Source: an uncultured Bacteroidia bacterium (GTDB taxonomy: Bacteria; Bacteroidota; Bacteroidia; Bacteroidales; UBA932). From it: a stretch of DNA of 18,079 nt. Both the position numbers and the translations under genes were made by a program. The stretch lies in contig CADBMK010000078.1 of NCBI GenBank assembly GCA_902795785.1, positions 1 to 18,079 of the forward strand. The letters are read 5' to 3'. The notes under the pieces were generated by a model. That model was given only the letters and a program-made list of their open reading frames with translations. It was not told the DNA's origin and searched no databases. Each line of letters starts with the position of its first letter. Within the stretch, counting starts at the first letter, position 1. Below are positions 7,561 through 15,321 of the stretch, piece by piece.

Positions 7561-8820
7561 ATGAGTATAAAATCTATCGCAACAGCGGCCCTTGGCCTGC
7601 TGTTCTCAGTTTCACTTATAGCCGCGCCTAAAGTAAAGGTGGGCATTGAAGTTCTCAGGGACCGCGGTTTCGAAGGACTTCAGGGCAAGAAGATCGGACT
7701 CGTAACAAACCCGAGCGGAGTTGACAGCCAGCTCAACTCTACCATCGACATCCTCAACTCAGCCCCGGGCGTGGAGCTAAAGGCCCTCTTTGCCCCTGAA
7801 CACGGAGTGCGCGGAGACGCCTATGCTGGAGACAAGGTGGACAACGCAGTTGACCCTAAAACAGGCGTGAAAGTCTATTCCATCTTCGGAAAGTACAGAA
7901 AGCCTTCTCCAGAGATGCTGGAAGGGCTTGACGTGATGGTTTATGACATCCAGGACATCGGCAGCCGCTCATACACCTTCATCAGCACACTTGGCCTCAT
8001 AATGAGAGCCTGCGCGGAGAAGGGCATCGAGGTAATGGTGCTGGATCGTCCAAATCCTCTCGGAGGAAACAAGATTGAAGGAAGCTACGTTGAAGACGGA
8101 TGCTACAGTTTTGTCAGCGAGTTCAAGATTCCTTATATATATGGTCTTACGGTAGGAGAACTTGCCCTTCTTCTCAACGAGGAAGGACTCAACTGCGGAG
8201 AGAAAGGCAACGAGGAGCCGCTTTCTTGCAAGCTCACCGTTGTGCCAATGGAAGGCTGGAACAGAAAGATGACCTATGACAAGACAGGTCTTCCATGGAT
8301 TCTTCCTTCACCTAACATCCCTTCAGAGAAATCAGCCCTCTACTACCCTACTTCCGGTATTCTAGGAGAATTCCAGGGATACCTCAACATTGGTGTGGGC
8401 TATACTCTTCCATTCCAGGTGTTTGCAGCCGAATGGATGGACGCCGACGCCCTCAAGGCGGAACTCGACTCATACAACCTTCCGGGCATCGAATTCAGGG
8501 TTATTCACTTCAAGCCTTTCTGGGGAGCCGATGCATCAAAGCTCATCCACGGAGTGCAGTTCTACTTCTCAGACTGGGAGGCGGCCGAGCCTACGCTGGT
8601 AAACTTCTACGTAATGCAGGCCGTAGGCAAGCTCTATCCTGAACGCAATCCGTTCAATCTCTCTAAGGCAAGGAACGATATGTTCGATAAAGTTTGCGGT
8701 TCAACACATATCCGTGAAGCATTCTCAAAGGATCTCAAGGTTGAAGAAATAGCCGAATATTGGAGAAAAGATAACGAGGCTTTTAAACTTTTGTCCAAGA
8801 AGTACTATCTATACAAGTAA
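7561..8820 (+). CDS. namZ: NamZ-like exo-beta-N-acetylmuramidase (DUF1343)
   Basis: The DUF1343 family was shown in Bacillus subtilis (YbbC/NamZ) and Tannerella to release MurNAc from the non-reducing end of peptide-free peptidoglycan fragments. The 419-residue protein has a signal peptide (about 1-21, cleavage near IAA-PK), so it acts in the periplasm or outside. Family blocks are KIGLVTNPSGV at 44-54, ALFAPEHGVRGD at 75-86 with the conserved Glu80-His81, VYDIQDIGSRSYTF at 127-140, VLDRPNPLGG at 160-169 and PYIYGLTVGELA at 191-202. The length fits the family. It begins 2 bases after the serpin stop, so the two are probably co-translated, and it follows an AmpG-like permease that could import the released sugar. 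Family assignment is very secure; the gene symbol follows from the family. Confidence 0.94.
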   Translation: MSIKSIATAALGLLFSVSLIAAPKVKVGIEVLRDRGFEGLQGKKIGLVTNPSGVDSQLNSTIDILNSAPGVELKALFAPEHGVRGDAYAGDKVDNAVDPKTGVKVYSIFGKYRKPSPEMLEGLDVMVYDIQDIGSRSYTFISTLGLIMRACAEKGIEVMVLDRPNPLGGNKIEGSYVEDGCYSFVSEFKIPYIYGLTVGELALLLNEEGLNCGEKGNEEPLSCKLTVVPMEGWNRKMTYDKTGLPWILPSPNIPSEKSALYYPTSGILGEFQGYLNIGVGYTLPFQVFAAEWMDADALKAELDSYNLPGIEFRVIHFKPFWGADASKLIHGVQFYFSDWEAAEPTLVNFYVMQAVGKLYPERNPFNLSKARNDMFDKVCGSTHIREAFSKDLKVEEIAEYWRKDNEAFKLLSKKYYLYK

Positions 8821-8838
8821 ACCAAACAGGAAACAGAT

Positions 8839-9834
8839 ATGAAAACAAACATGACGCTCGCTACTTTGTTCCTAGGGACAATTTTAGCACTGACCGTGCC
8901 TGCCACGGCCAACGCCCAGACAAGCCGGGCATCCGGAACTTCATACAGATCCAATTCGACCAAGTCGGAGACGACCAAGAGCACTGCTACCGTCAAGGCT
9001 CAGAGTCATAACAATAATGACAGGAACTCCAACACACGTTCTACGCCATATAACTCCAGGGCTAACCACGACAAGCAGCACCGCCAGAATCACGATCAGG
9101 CCAACCGTCCATCCAACCCGCCGGCACATCATAACCCGGCTCCGGTTCATCATAACCCGGCTCCGGGTCATCATACCCCTGCACCGGCGCATCACAATCC
9201 TGTACATCACAATCCGGCACACCGTCCGGCACCCGCTCCAAGGCATCACGATATGCCAAGGTCAGTGGCTTTCCGCTCAAACGGACACTACAACAACACC
9301 CCGTACCACGGAAGACACTACAGGGACGACTACAGAATCGGCCGCAGGATCAATAGACTTCCAAGCCACTACAGGACAGTCAACCACAGAGGCGTGAGAT
9401 ACTACTACTATGATGGCATTTACTACCGTCCATACGGCAATTCATATGTCATCGTACGTCCTCCTTACGGAGTCACACTCGCAAGCGCAATCATTAATAC
9501 AGGACTGTATCTGGTTGATTTCGCCTTCTATTCAGAAAGGACATCAAGATTTGTCAGCTCGCAGAGGCTTGCACGCGAACTTGGACTCAGGCAGTCATAC
9601 GCATATTCAGACGAAGAGTACTTCTATGAGGACGGTATCTACTACATCCTTAACTCCAGAGGAGAATACGTATCCATCGTTCCTCCTGCAGGAGCGCTCG
9701 TAGGAGAACTCCCTTATGACGCCACAAGGATTGTCCTCCGCGGATATGAACTCTACCAGGTGGACGATACCATCTACAGACTCACCTCTTACGACGGTCA
9801 GCCTGTATTCGAAGTCCTCGGACAGAGATACTAG
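8839..9834 (+). CDS. Secreted DUF6515-like protein with His-Pro-rich heptad repeats
   Basis: A secreted protein of unknown function, 331 residues. A signal peptide (about 1-26, ending ATANAQ) is followed by a polar Ser/Thr/Asn/Gln region (27-90) and a His/Pro-rich stretch (95-137) with His pairs at 97, 104, 111 and 118 in an exact 7-residue period, then at 123 and 136. The C-terminal part (about 185-331) is Tyr-rich: GVRYYYYDGIYYRPYGNSYVIV around 185-206, then PPYGVTLASA, and further on YFYEDGIYYILNSRGEYVSIVPPAGA. These YYYxxGxYY/RPPYG blocks resemble DUF6515-type proteins common in Bacteroidetes. The His pairs could bind Zn, Cu or Ni, which is inference. It follows namZ after 18 bases and is probably the last gene of that operon. 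Its end lies 6 bases from the end of the convergent amidase gene. Confidence 0.8.
   Translation: MKTNMTLATLFLGTILALTVPATANAQTSRASGTSYRSNSTKSETTKSTATVKAQSHNNNDRNSNTRSTPYNSRANHDKQHRQNHDQANRPSNPPAHHNPAPVHHNPAPGHHTPAPAHHNPVHHNPAHRPAPAPRHHDMPRSVAFRSNGHYNNTPYHGRHYRDDYRIGRRINRLPSHYRTVNHRGVRYYYYDGIYYRPYGNSYVIVRPPYGVTLASAIINTGLYLVDFAFYSERTSRFVSSQRLARELGLRQSYAYSDEEYFYEDGIYYILNSRGEYVSIVPPAGALVGELPYDATRIVLRGYELYQVDDTIYRLTSYDGQPVFEVLGQRY
9127..9222 (+). repeat. 21-bp tandem repeats encoding HHNPAPx
   Basis: Four successive 21-base units begin with CATCAT or CATCAC at 9127, 9148, 9169 and 9190, followed by a 15-base short unit at 9205. The first two units are nearly identical at the base level and the others have drifted. 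They encode HHNPAPV, HHNPAPG, HHTPAPA and HHNPV, followed by HHNPA. The pattern suggests recent tandem duplication of a metal-ligand-like motif. Confidence 0.85.
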
Positions 9835-9840
9835 AAGAGA

Positions 9841-10785
9841 TTATAAAGCCGGATTATAGCGGCAGACGCGAATTCCGTTTGTCGCATAATCCGCTAAAGA
9901 TTCAGATTCAAAGACAACTTTCTTCTTGCCGTATGAGGCATGAATGAAATGCATTTCTCCCTTTTCGTCCTCACAGGCGATGGCAACATGGGCAAGATCC
10001 AGTCCGTCACGCGGAGAGATGAAAGCGATGATATCGCCGCTGTGAATCTGTGAAATCACCTCAGGCTTACGAAGATTTGCCTGACTTACATAGAAATAAG
10101 GAGTCTGAGCTTCAATATGCTTCTCCATTGACTTAATCCTGGCCTGACGGTCAGGATTATTCTTTAACTGGACATAGGTGTCCGTATGGGTGCTCATATA
10201 GAAGAACGGCTGGTCAAACTGCTCGCCGATCTCTCTGGAGAACTCCCTTACGATACCGTTGGTCTGGTTCTGGAGAATCCACTCGGATGTGTAATGAATC
10301 CTGGAAGTATAGTCTTCCACCTTTCCAAGGCGGTAACGCATGTTCCTGATATTGTTGCAGAGGGTCTCGTAAGATGGTTCCGCCTTTCTGACGGAAGGCT
10401 CATCTCGGAGACAGAAATGCTCTCCGTCACCGGCCTGAACAATCTCATAGCCCTTTACGGTAAGGGCAAAGCAGGAACTGAGTTCCACGAAAAGGATGCA
10501 GTCCGTCTTGTCAAGATAGACCTGAAGCTGCTCAGGCTCGGTCTCGAGGGATGCCCAGATATACTGGGTACCGAGGAACTGCTTTGCAATCTTCACCACG
10601 AGTTCAGGCATAGGCAGGGACGCATCATCCTTGACTGCGGAGTAAACCTTGTCAAAGATCTGACGGTTCACCTCTTCCTGATTGGGAAGATGGATGTCCT
10701 TAGGGGCCACATTCTGGGCGAAAAGGCCTGAGATGAAGGAAAGGGTTAATGCAATAGCAAACAGAAGGGCGATTATTTTCTTCAT
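9841..10785 (-). CDS. DUF1460 N-acetylmuramoyl-L-alanine amidase (NlpC/P60 fold)
   Basis: The DUF1460 family is an NlpC/P60-type cysteine amidase that cleaves the MurNAc-L-Ala bond of muropeptides, with characterised members preferring anhydroMurNAc-peptide. This 314-residue protein has a signal peptide (about 1-23, ending LFAQ), pointing to the periplasm. Catalytic residues can be assigned: Cys96 in DKTDCILFVE, His266 in LDLAHVAIA, and a probable third polar residue, His282, in FIHASYGKKKV. The GTQYIW segment at 72-77 matches the family's usual position before the Cys. It is the last gene of the bat-containing - strand transcription unit, starting 12 bases after the phosphoesterase stop. Functionally it fits the NamZ/AmpG genes on the opposite strand, because its action leaves peptide-free sugar. 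I am confident of the family; substrate preference is inferred. Confidence 0.9.
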   Translation of the reverse strand: MKKIIALLFAIALTLSFISGLFAQNVAPKDIHLPNQEEVNRQIFDKVYSAVKDDASLPMPELVVKIAKQFLGTQYIWASLETEPEQLQVYLDKTDCILFVELSSCFALTVKGYEIVQAGDGEHFCLRDEPSVRKAEPSYETLCNNIRNMRYRLGKVEDYTSRIHYTSEWILQNQTNGIVREFSREIGEQFDQPFFYMSTHTDTYVQLKNNPDRQARIKSMEKHIEAQTPYFYVSQANLRKPEVISQIHSGDIIAFISPRDGLDLAHVAIACEDEKGEMHFIHASYGKKKVVFESESLADYATNGIRVCRYNPAL

Positions 10786-10797
10786 ATTGATGGGGAT

Positions 10798-12693
10798 TTA
10801 CAATTCCAGGAGAGTCACAACGCCGTCCATTGTGGAAGCGAGGATATGGAGTTTGGAACCCGCAGACCAGATCTGCATAGGGTTCACGAGGGCAACCGAG
10901 ATCTTATGGATCCAGAGCAGGCTTCCGTCCTTTGCGGAAAGGGCAATTATGTTACCTTTATCCGTAGGGATGAAAAGAATTCCTTCCTTTTCCACAAGAG
11001 GAGTCGGAGATATCTCGTATTTGGTATAGTCATTCACCTGCCAGGTCTTGAGTGAATCCGAAATCTGGCCGTCGGCATCGAGGTTGTCGGCAGGAACGGC
11101 TGCAGAGAACTTGTAAGCCTTGCTGAACATAGTCTTTCCATAGACATTGAGTCCGTCCTCGGAAAGACCGATGGCCTCACGTCCGCCGTCAACCCTGAAG
11201 AGGAACTTGCCGGTGGCAGCATCCAGGGCATAGATTTTTCTGTTAGGGATGGCCACGAAGATGCGTCCGCAGGACTTCACCGGAACACAGGCCGCAGGAG
11301 AATACATCCTGGATGTACCAGGTGTTTCCCAGGTCCACTGAAGGGCGCCTGTCTCAGGATCAAGAGAATAGAGGGTCCTGCCCCAGGTGCCGAACACAAC
11401 CTGCTCGTCATCCACCAAAGGAGTGCTCTCCACGAAACCCTGCACGTTTCTATATTCCCAGATAAGACGGCCTGTAGAGAGGTCCAGACAGCGGAACACT
11501 CCGTCCGAGCCTCCGATATACACCTTATTGTTCCTGATAAGAGGGGAAGCCACCACACTTTTGTCTGTCCTGAAAGACCAGAAAAGCTTGCCGCTTCTTG
11601 AATCAATGCAATATATCTTGCCGTCTGTACATCCAAAGACAAGATTCCTGTCCGATACGGCAGGAGTTGAAAAAATCTTGCCCGGGAACTGCTTGGTCCA
11701 CATCTGCCGTCCGTTCTTGACAGAGATGCATCGTACATATCCGGACGCCGTGGTGTACCACGCGCGGTCGGCGTCCATCGCAAAACCGGCCACGATATTG
11801 GCGTTGTCGCTGAACTTCCAGACCTGCTTTACGGAAGGATACTTCTCGTTCACATCGTATCTTGTCCATGGATAATCGGCAGGAAGTCCGTTCTTGTCAT
11901 AGGACACGGTATCCTTAACCGGAACAAGGTCTTTCTCGTACCAAGGTGTGAAAAGGACGTATGAACCGTGGGAGAATACCCTGCGCTCCTGCAGTTTGAT
12001 ATGGTCGTTTTCCAGGGTTACGATATTGTATCCGGGGAAGTTGCCGGAAGGAAGGGAAGAACGGCCGAGAACGCCCGGAAGTCCGGAATAGTTAAGCACC
12101 ACGTTGTTGTGCCAGTGTCCTCCGATAACCTGACGCACTCCTATCCTCTTCAATTCCCTTACGTTGTCAAAATAGTTGAGGACAGAGGAATCCTGAGGAT
12201 AGTGGTTGATGAAAATTGTCTTCTGACCGGCCGGAAGGTTCTTGAGCCATACTGAAGTCTCCCTCGGGAGAAGGGCCGGCGCCATCCTCATATCCGGGCC
12301 GCAGTTGCAGCCGAGGAATCTCCATCCGCCTGCCTCGAAGTTGAAATTCTCATAGCCGAAAACCCTCTTGAAAGTGTTGCATCCGCTCTCAGACCACTTG
12401 GCATCGTGGTTTCCCGCTACGATATAGTATTTAACCCTGAGTGAATCGATTACGTCTTTTGCCGCAGCAATCTCCTCGTCCGTTCCGAAATCGGTAATAT
12501 CGCCGCCGAAAATGACAAAGTCAATGTCATCCTGGGAATTGATATCACGTATCACACTCCTGAGTCCGTCAACGGCCGGGGAGCCGATGCTGAGGTGTGT
12601 GTCGGTAACAAAGGCGAACTTCACCGGCTTTTCCTGCGCCGAAGCTCCTAAGGCAAGTGCAAGAATGGCCGCTGCTGCAAAAAATCTCTTCAT
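10798..12693 (-). CDS. Secreted calcineurin-like phosphoesterase fused to PQQ/BamB-like beta-propeller
   Basis: A two-domain secreted protein of 631 residues. After a signal peptide (about 1-20, ending ASAQ) comes a binuclear-metal phosphoesterase domain (about 25-225) with all key motifs: D31-x-H33, GGD at 63-65, GNHD at 94-97, NH at 163-164 and GHWH at 192-195. Residues ~290-631 hold repeated blades of the PQQ/quinoprotein type, with the GxxxW pattern and recurring LYSLD/IYCID strands (for example SRSGKLFWSF, STGRLIWEY, ETGALQWTW), as in BamB. Such propellers commonly bind protein partners rather than PQQ. Substrate is unknown. The ATG at 12693 is preferred because it gives a clean signal peptide; an in-frame TTG two codons upstream (12699) is possible. 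It starts 10 bases after the batDE stop and sits between the Bat genes and a peptidoglycan amidase. Confidence 0.88.
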   Translation of the reverse strand: MKRFFAAAAILALALGASAQEKPVKFAFVTDTHLSIGSPAVDGLRSVIRDINSQDDIDFVIFGGDITDFGTDEEIAAAKDVIDSLRVKYYIVAGNHDAKWSESGCNTFKRVFGYENFNFEAGGWRFLGCNCGPDMRMAPALLPRETSVWLKNLPAGQKTIFINHYPQDSSVLNYFDNVRELKRIGVRQVIGGHWHNNVVLNYSGLPGVLGRSSLPSGNFPGYNIVTLENDHIKLQERRVFSHGSYVLFTPWYEKDLVPVKDTVSYDKNGLPADYPWTRYDVNEKYPSVKQVWKFSDNANIVAGFAMDADRAWYTTASGYVRCISVKNGRQMWTKQFPGKIFSTPAVSDRNLVFGCTDGKIYCIDSRSGKLFWSFRTDKSVVASPLIRNNKVYIGGSDGVFRCLDLSTGRLIWEYRNVQGFVESTPLVDDEQVVFGTWGRTLYSLDPETGALQWTWETPGTSRMYSPAACVPVKSCGRIFVAIPNRKIYALDAATGKFLFRVDGGREAIGLSEDGLNVYGKTMFSKAYKFSAAVPADNLDADGQISDSLKTWQVNDYTKYEISPTPLVEKEGILFIPTDKGNIIALSAKDGSLLWIHKISVALVNPMQIWSAGSKLHILASTMDGVVTLLEL

Positions 12694-12703
12694 AATCAAG
12701 GTG

Positions 12704-15316
12704 TTATATCTTTTCTATGTCTGTGGTTTTAATCCATCCCTGTCTTCCGTCGGCAATCTCAATGTTTATCCACTCGCCAACCTCATCGAGGACCTTTACC
12801 TTGGTTCCCTCGTGGAGAATGAAAAGGTCTTTGGATCCTTCTGATGCAGGAGAACTCTTAACCGATGAAACAGGCAGCATCACTATTGCCTGGTCAGCCT
12901 TGCCGGCCTCGTTTTTCTGCCAGAGGGAAAATCCCATACTGAATACCAGCAGCACGAGAACTACGATGGCTGAATAGAAGCTGACGCGACGGATTGACGG
13001 ATTCAAAGATAGCAAGAATACCAGCGTTCCGGCAACAAATGCAGCCAAAAAAAGAAGGGAAAGAACGGCCCAGGCATTGGATCCCAAAAGCCAGCACATC
13101 TTGCGGACTGCAGTGCTGAGGATAAACTCAGGGACAGCGTCAATCCTGTCCTGGACGGAATTCTGCGCAAACTCCAGGTTGAACCTTGCATCGGAGAACG
13201 AAGGGTTCAGCTTAAGGGCCTTCTCATAGTAGAGGACGGCGCGTCCAGTCTCGCCGCACTTGAAGAAGGCGTTGCCAAGGTTATAATACAAAACGGCGGA
13301 CTGAACTCCGTCAGCCGAGATTGTATTCCAGGCCCTGGCTGCTCCGGCATAGTTTCCGGCGGCATAAGCCTCACATCCTGCATTCCAAAGGGAATCGGCC
13401 GGAGATGCGGCTTCAGCCTTCATTACGCCGCTGAATGCCAGAAGTGCAACAAGCACCGTAACGACTTTCGAAGTATGTGTACCTTTTTTCATACACGAAT
13501 CTATAGAAGAAATGGTTTTGACAGCGGCCTCATAGTGGGCATTCATAGCCTCGTGGCCGGCGTCAGGAGAATATCTTGCAAATTCGCAGGCATCGAGAAG
13601 GCCCACGAAGTCGGCCACCAGGGTCTCGGCCACGCCCTTTGAGGAAAGTCCGGCCGCAATCCTGTCCTTGCTCAGGTCTGCCGCATTCATATTCAGTTTG
13701 TCGGCCACATAGCCTAGAAGGGCCTTGTGCAACTCCTCATAGAAGGCAGAATACAGATTCTTTGCAAGGTATCCTTCCGCCTCCTTGAGACGTCTGAGAG
13801 CCATCTTGGTTGCCCTGCGGTTCTTGGTGCCGGCAACATCGGCCCTGCGTACGGCCATATACTTCACGCAGACGAGGGCGGAAACGCCGCCTGCAACGAT
13901 AATGAAGAAAAGTACCCAATAGCCCACGCCGCCGATGAAGAAGGACGTTCCCTTCCTGAAAGCAGGGGCCTTGGTGGAAATGTACCTGATATCGTCTCCA
14001 AGATTCTTGACGCCCTTCTTGGCAACGCCTGAAGGGATAATGTCCTGAGATGCCACCGCCTCTGAGCCTGAGCCCTTCAAGACCTTGAGTTTAAGGGTAT
14101 CCGTCCTGAGGGTGACATATTTTCCAGAATTAATATCGTAATATGAATACTCCAACGGTCCTATGATAAATTCACCGGCGCTGCGCGGGATGAACGGGAA
14201 CTCGAAGGTCTTTGAGCCTGAAGTTCCGCCTGAGCCGGCATCCGTATTCTGCTCTGCCTTGGAATCATAGACCTCGAAATCAGGAGGGAAATTCACCTTC
14301 GGAGCCTCGAGAAGGGCCACATTGCCCTTTCCTGAAATCCTGACCTTAAGAGTTCCGGCATCATTCGCCCTGAGTGAATCCGCATTCACCGAGGCTTCCA
14401 TCCTGAACGAGCCCACACCGCCTCCGAATGAAGCCGGTGCGCCGGCAGGAAGGCTGGACACGTGGACGTTTATCGCCGGGGTAGTAATCCTCTTACGGAT
14501 AGTGCGGTGGTCATCCTGGAAGAAACTGTCGAATATGCTGTTTGAGGAGGTGTTGTTAACCCTCACGTTGACAAGACAGACAAGTTCAGCAGGCTCAATG
14601 GTAATGGTTCCCACCTGCTGAGGAATAAGCACGTAGGAGCGAAGAACGGCAACATCGTAGATGGTATTGCCGACATTCTCCCTATGGAATTCAATATTTG
14701 TAGGAGTATATGTCTCCTGGCTCCAGAAGCCGTTGAACGTAGGGAACTTTGCGTTCTCGAAGCCAGCGATGTTCACCTTCTGATACAGTTTCAGCGTGGC
14801 GGTAACAGGCTCGCCCACAACCACCTTGGTGCGGCTGAGACTGAGTCTCATAAAGATGTCCTGGTTGTTCACATCCCCCGTCCTTTCGGAAGAAGAAGAC
14901 GATGTGGACGAAGAATGGGATGACGATGAGGCGTTCTGGCCTACCACCTCAATCTTGACAGGGGAAGAGGTGATGGTCCTGCCCTTGATTACTGCCGAAG
15001 CGGCCGGAAGAGTGAGGGTTCCTGTCTTACGAGGTATGAGGATGTACGTATAGGTACTCTGGGAACTCTTGCTCCTCTTGCCGTTGATGATCTGGATACT
15101 TGTGGAACTTCCCCTCTGAGGGCCCCACATAAGCTGGAAATCATCTCCCTGACTCCAGGAGAAGTCTGAAGCCTGATTCTCACCCTCGATGATGAAGGTG
15201 ACATTGAACTGTTCATCCGAAGCCACAAGATTAGGAGCCTCCACCCGGATGGTATTCTGGGCGCTCAAAGATAACGCGGCGAGGGCCGCAATTATGACTG
15301 CTGCAATCTTCCTCAT
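12704..15316 (-). CDS. batD: BatD-BatE fusion protein
   Basis: An envelope protein of the Bat (aerotolerance) operon, 870 residues. Residues 1-608 look like a whole BatD: signal peptide (1-19), beta-rich periplasmic domains, a Ser-rich linker (129-143), a transmembrane segment (~462-485) and a helical cytoplasmic region. Residues 609-870 look like a whole BatE: MKK at 609, a hydrophobic segment (~617-633) resembling a signal peptide ending MKAEA, TPR-like helices (YYNLGNAFFKCGETGRAVLYYEKALKLNP, about 677-705), two transmembrane segments (~747-769 and 779-799) and an SH3-like domain (~808-870, ending GRQGWIKTTDIEKI). In the Bacteroides Bat operons I know, batD and batE are separate genes. The frame is open throughout. 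A predicted in-out-in topology keeps the TPR and SH3 parts periplasmic. It starts 5 bases after batC. It probably works with the VWA proteins BatA and BatB. Confidence 0.87.
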   Translation of the reverse strand: MRKIAAVIIAALAALSLSAQNTIRVEAPNLVASDEQFNVTFIIEGENQASDFSWSQGDDFQLMWGPQRGSSTSIQIINGKRSKSSQSTYTYILIPRKTGTLTLPAASAVIKGRTITSSPVKIEVVGQNASSSSHSSSTSSSSSERTGDVNNQDIFMRLSLSRTKVVVGEPVTATLKLYQKVNIAGFENAKFPTFNGFWSQETYTPTNIEFHRENVGNTIYDVAVLRSYVLIPQQVGTITIEPAELVCLVNVRVNNTSSNSIFDSFFQDDHRTIRKRITTPAINVHVSSLPAGAPASFGGGVGSFRMEASVNADSLRANDAGTLKVRISGKGNVALLEAPKVNFPPDFEVYDSKAEQNTDAGSGGTSGSKTFEFPFIPRSAGEFIIGPLEYSYYDINSGKYVTLRTDTLKLKVLKGSGSEAVASQDIIPSGVAKKGVKNLGDDIRYISTKAPAFRKGTSFFIGGVGYWVLFFIIVAGGVSALVCVKYMAVRRADVAGTKNRRATKMALRRLKEAEGYLAKNLYSAFYEELHKALLGYVADKLNMNAADLSKDRIAAGLSSKGVAETLVADFVGLLDACEFARYSPDAGHEAMNAHYEAAVKTISSIDSCMKKGTHTSKVVTVLVALLAFSGVMKAEAASPADSLWNAGCEAYAAGNYAGAARAWNTISADGVQSAVLYYNLGNAFFKCGETGRAVLYYEKALKLNPSFSDARFNLEFAQNSVQDRIDAVPEFILSTAVRKMCWLLGSNAWAVLSLLFLAAFVAGTLVFLLSLNPSIRRVSFYSAIVVLVLLVFSMGFSLWQKNEAGKADQAIVMLPVSSVKSSPASEGSKDLFILHEGTKVKVLDEVGEWINIEIADGRQGWIKTTDIEKI
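13490..13495 (-). other. batE: batD/batE junction with possible internal batE start
   Basis: On the - strand the junction reads TCG TGT ATG AAA AAA. Cys608 (TGT, 13495-13493) stands exactly where a stop would end BatD, and Met609 (13492-13490) begins a stretch with a signal-peptide-like MKK start and hydrophobic core. A single base change (TGT to TGA) would give two abutting genes of 607 and 262 codons. BatE could still be made separately from this ATG. Confidence 0.55.
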
Positions 15317-15321
15317 AATTT

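Noticed and set aside
9127..9222. Tandem repeats considered as a possible CRISPR or regulatory repeat array.
   Set aside because: The units are contiguous 21-base coding repeats without spacers, and they keep frame within a secreted protein.
9017..9397. Thr/Arg/Ile-rich open frame overlapping the His-Pro repeat, as a possible overlapping gene.
   Set aside because: It is the shifted reading of the tandem repeats; it has no start context and no domain, and the main frame has a signal peptide and family motifs.
10798..12699. Start of the phosphoesterase gene at the TTG at 12699.
   Set aside because: The ATG two codons further in (12693) gives a normal MKR signal peptide and is the better start; TTG cannot be excluded.
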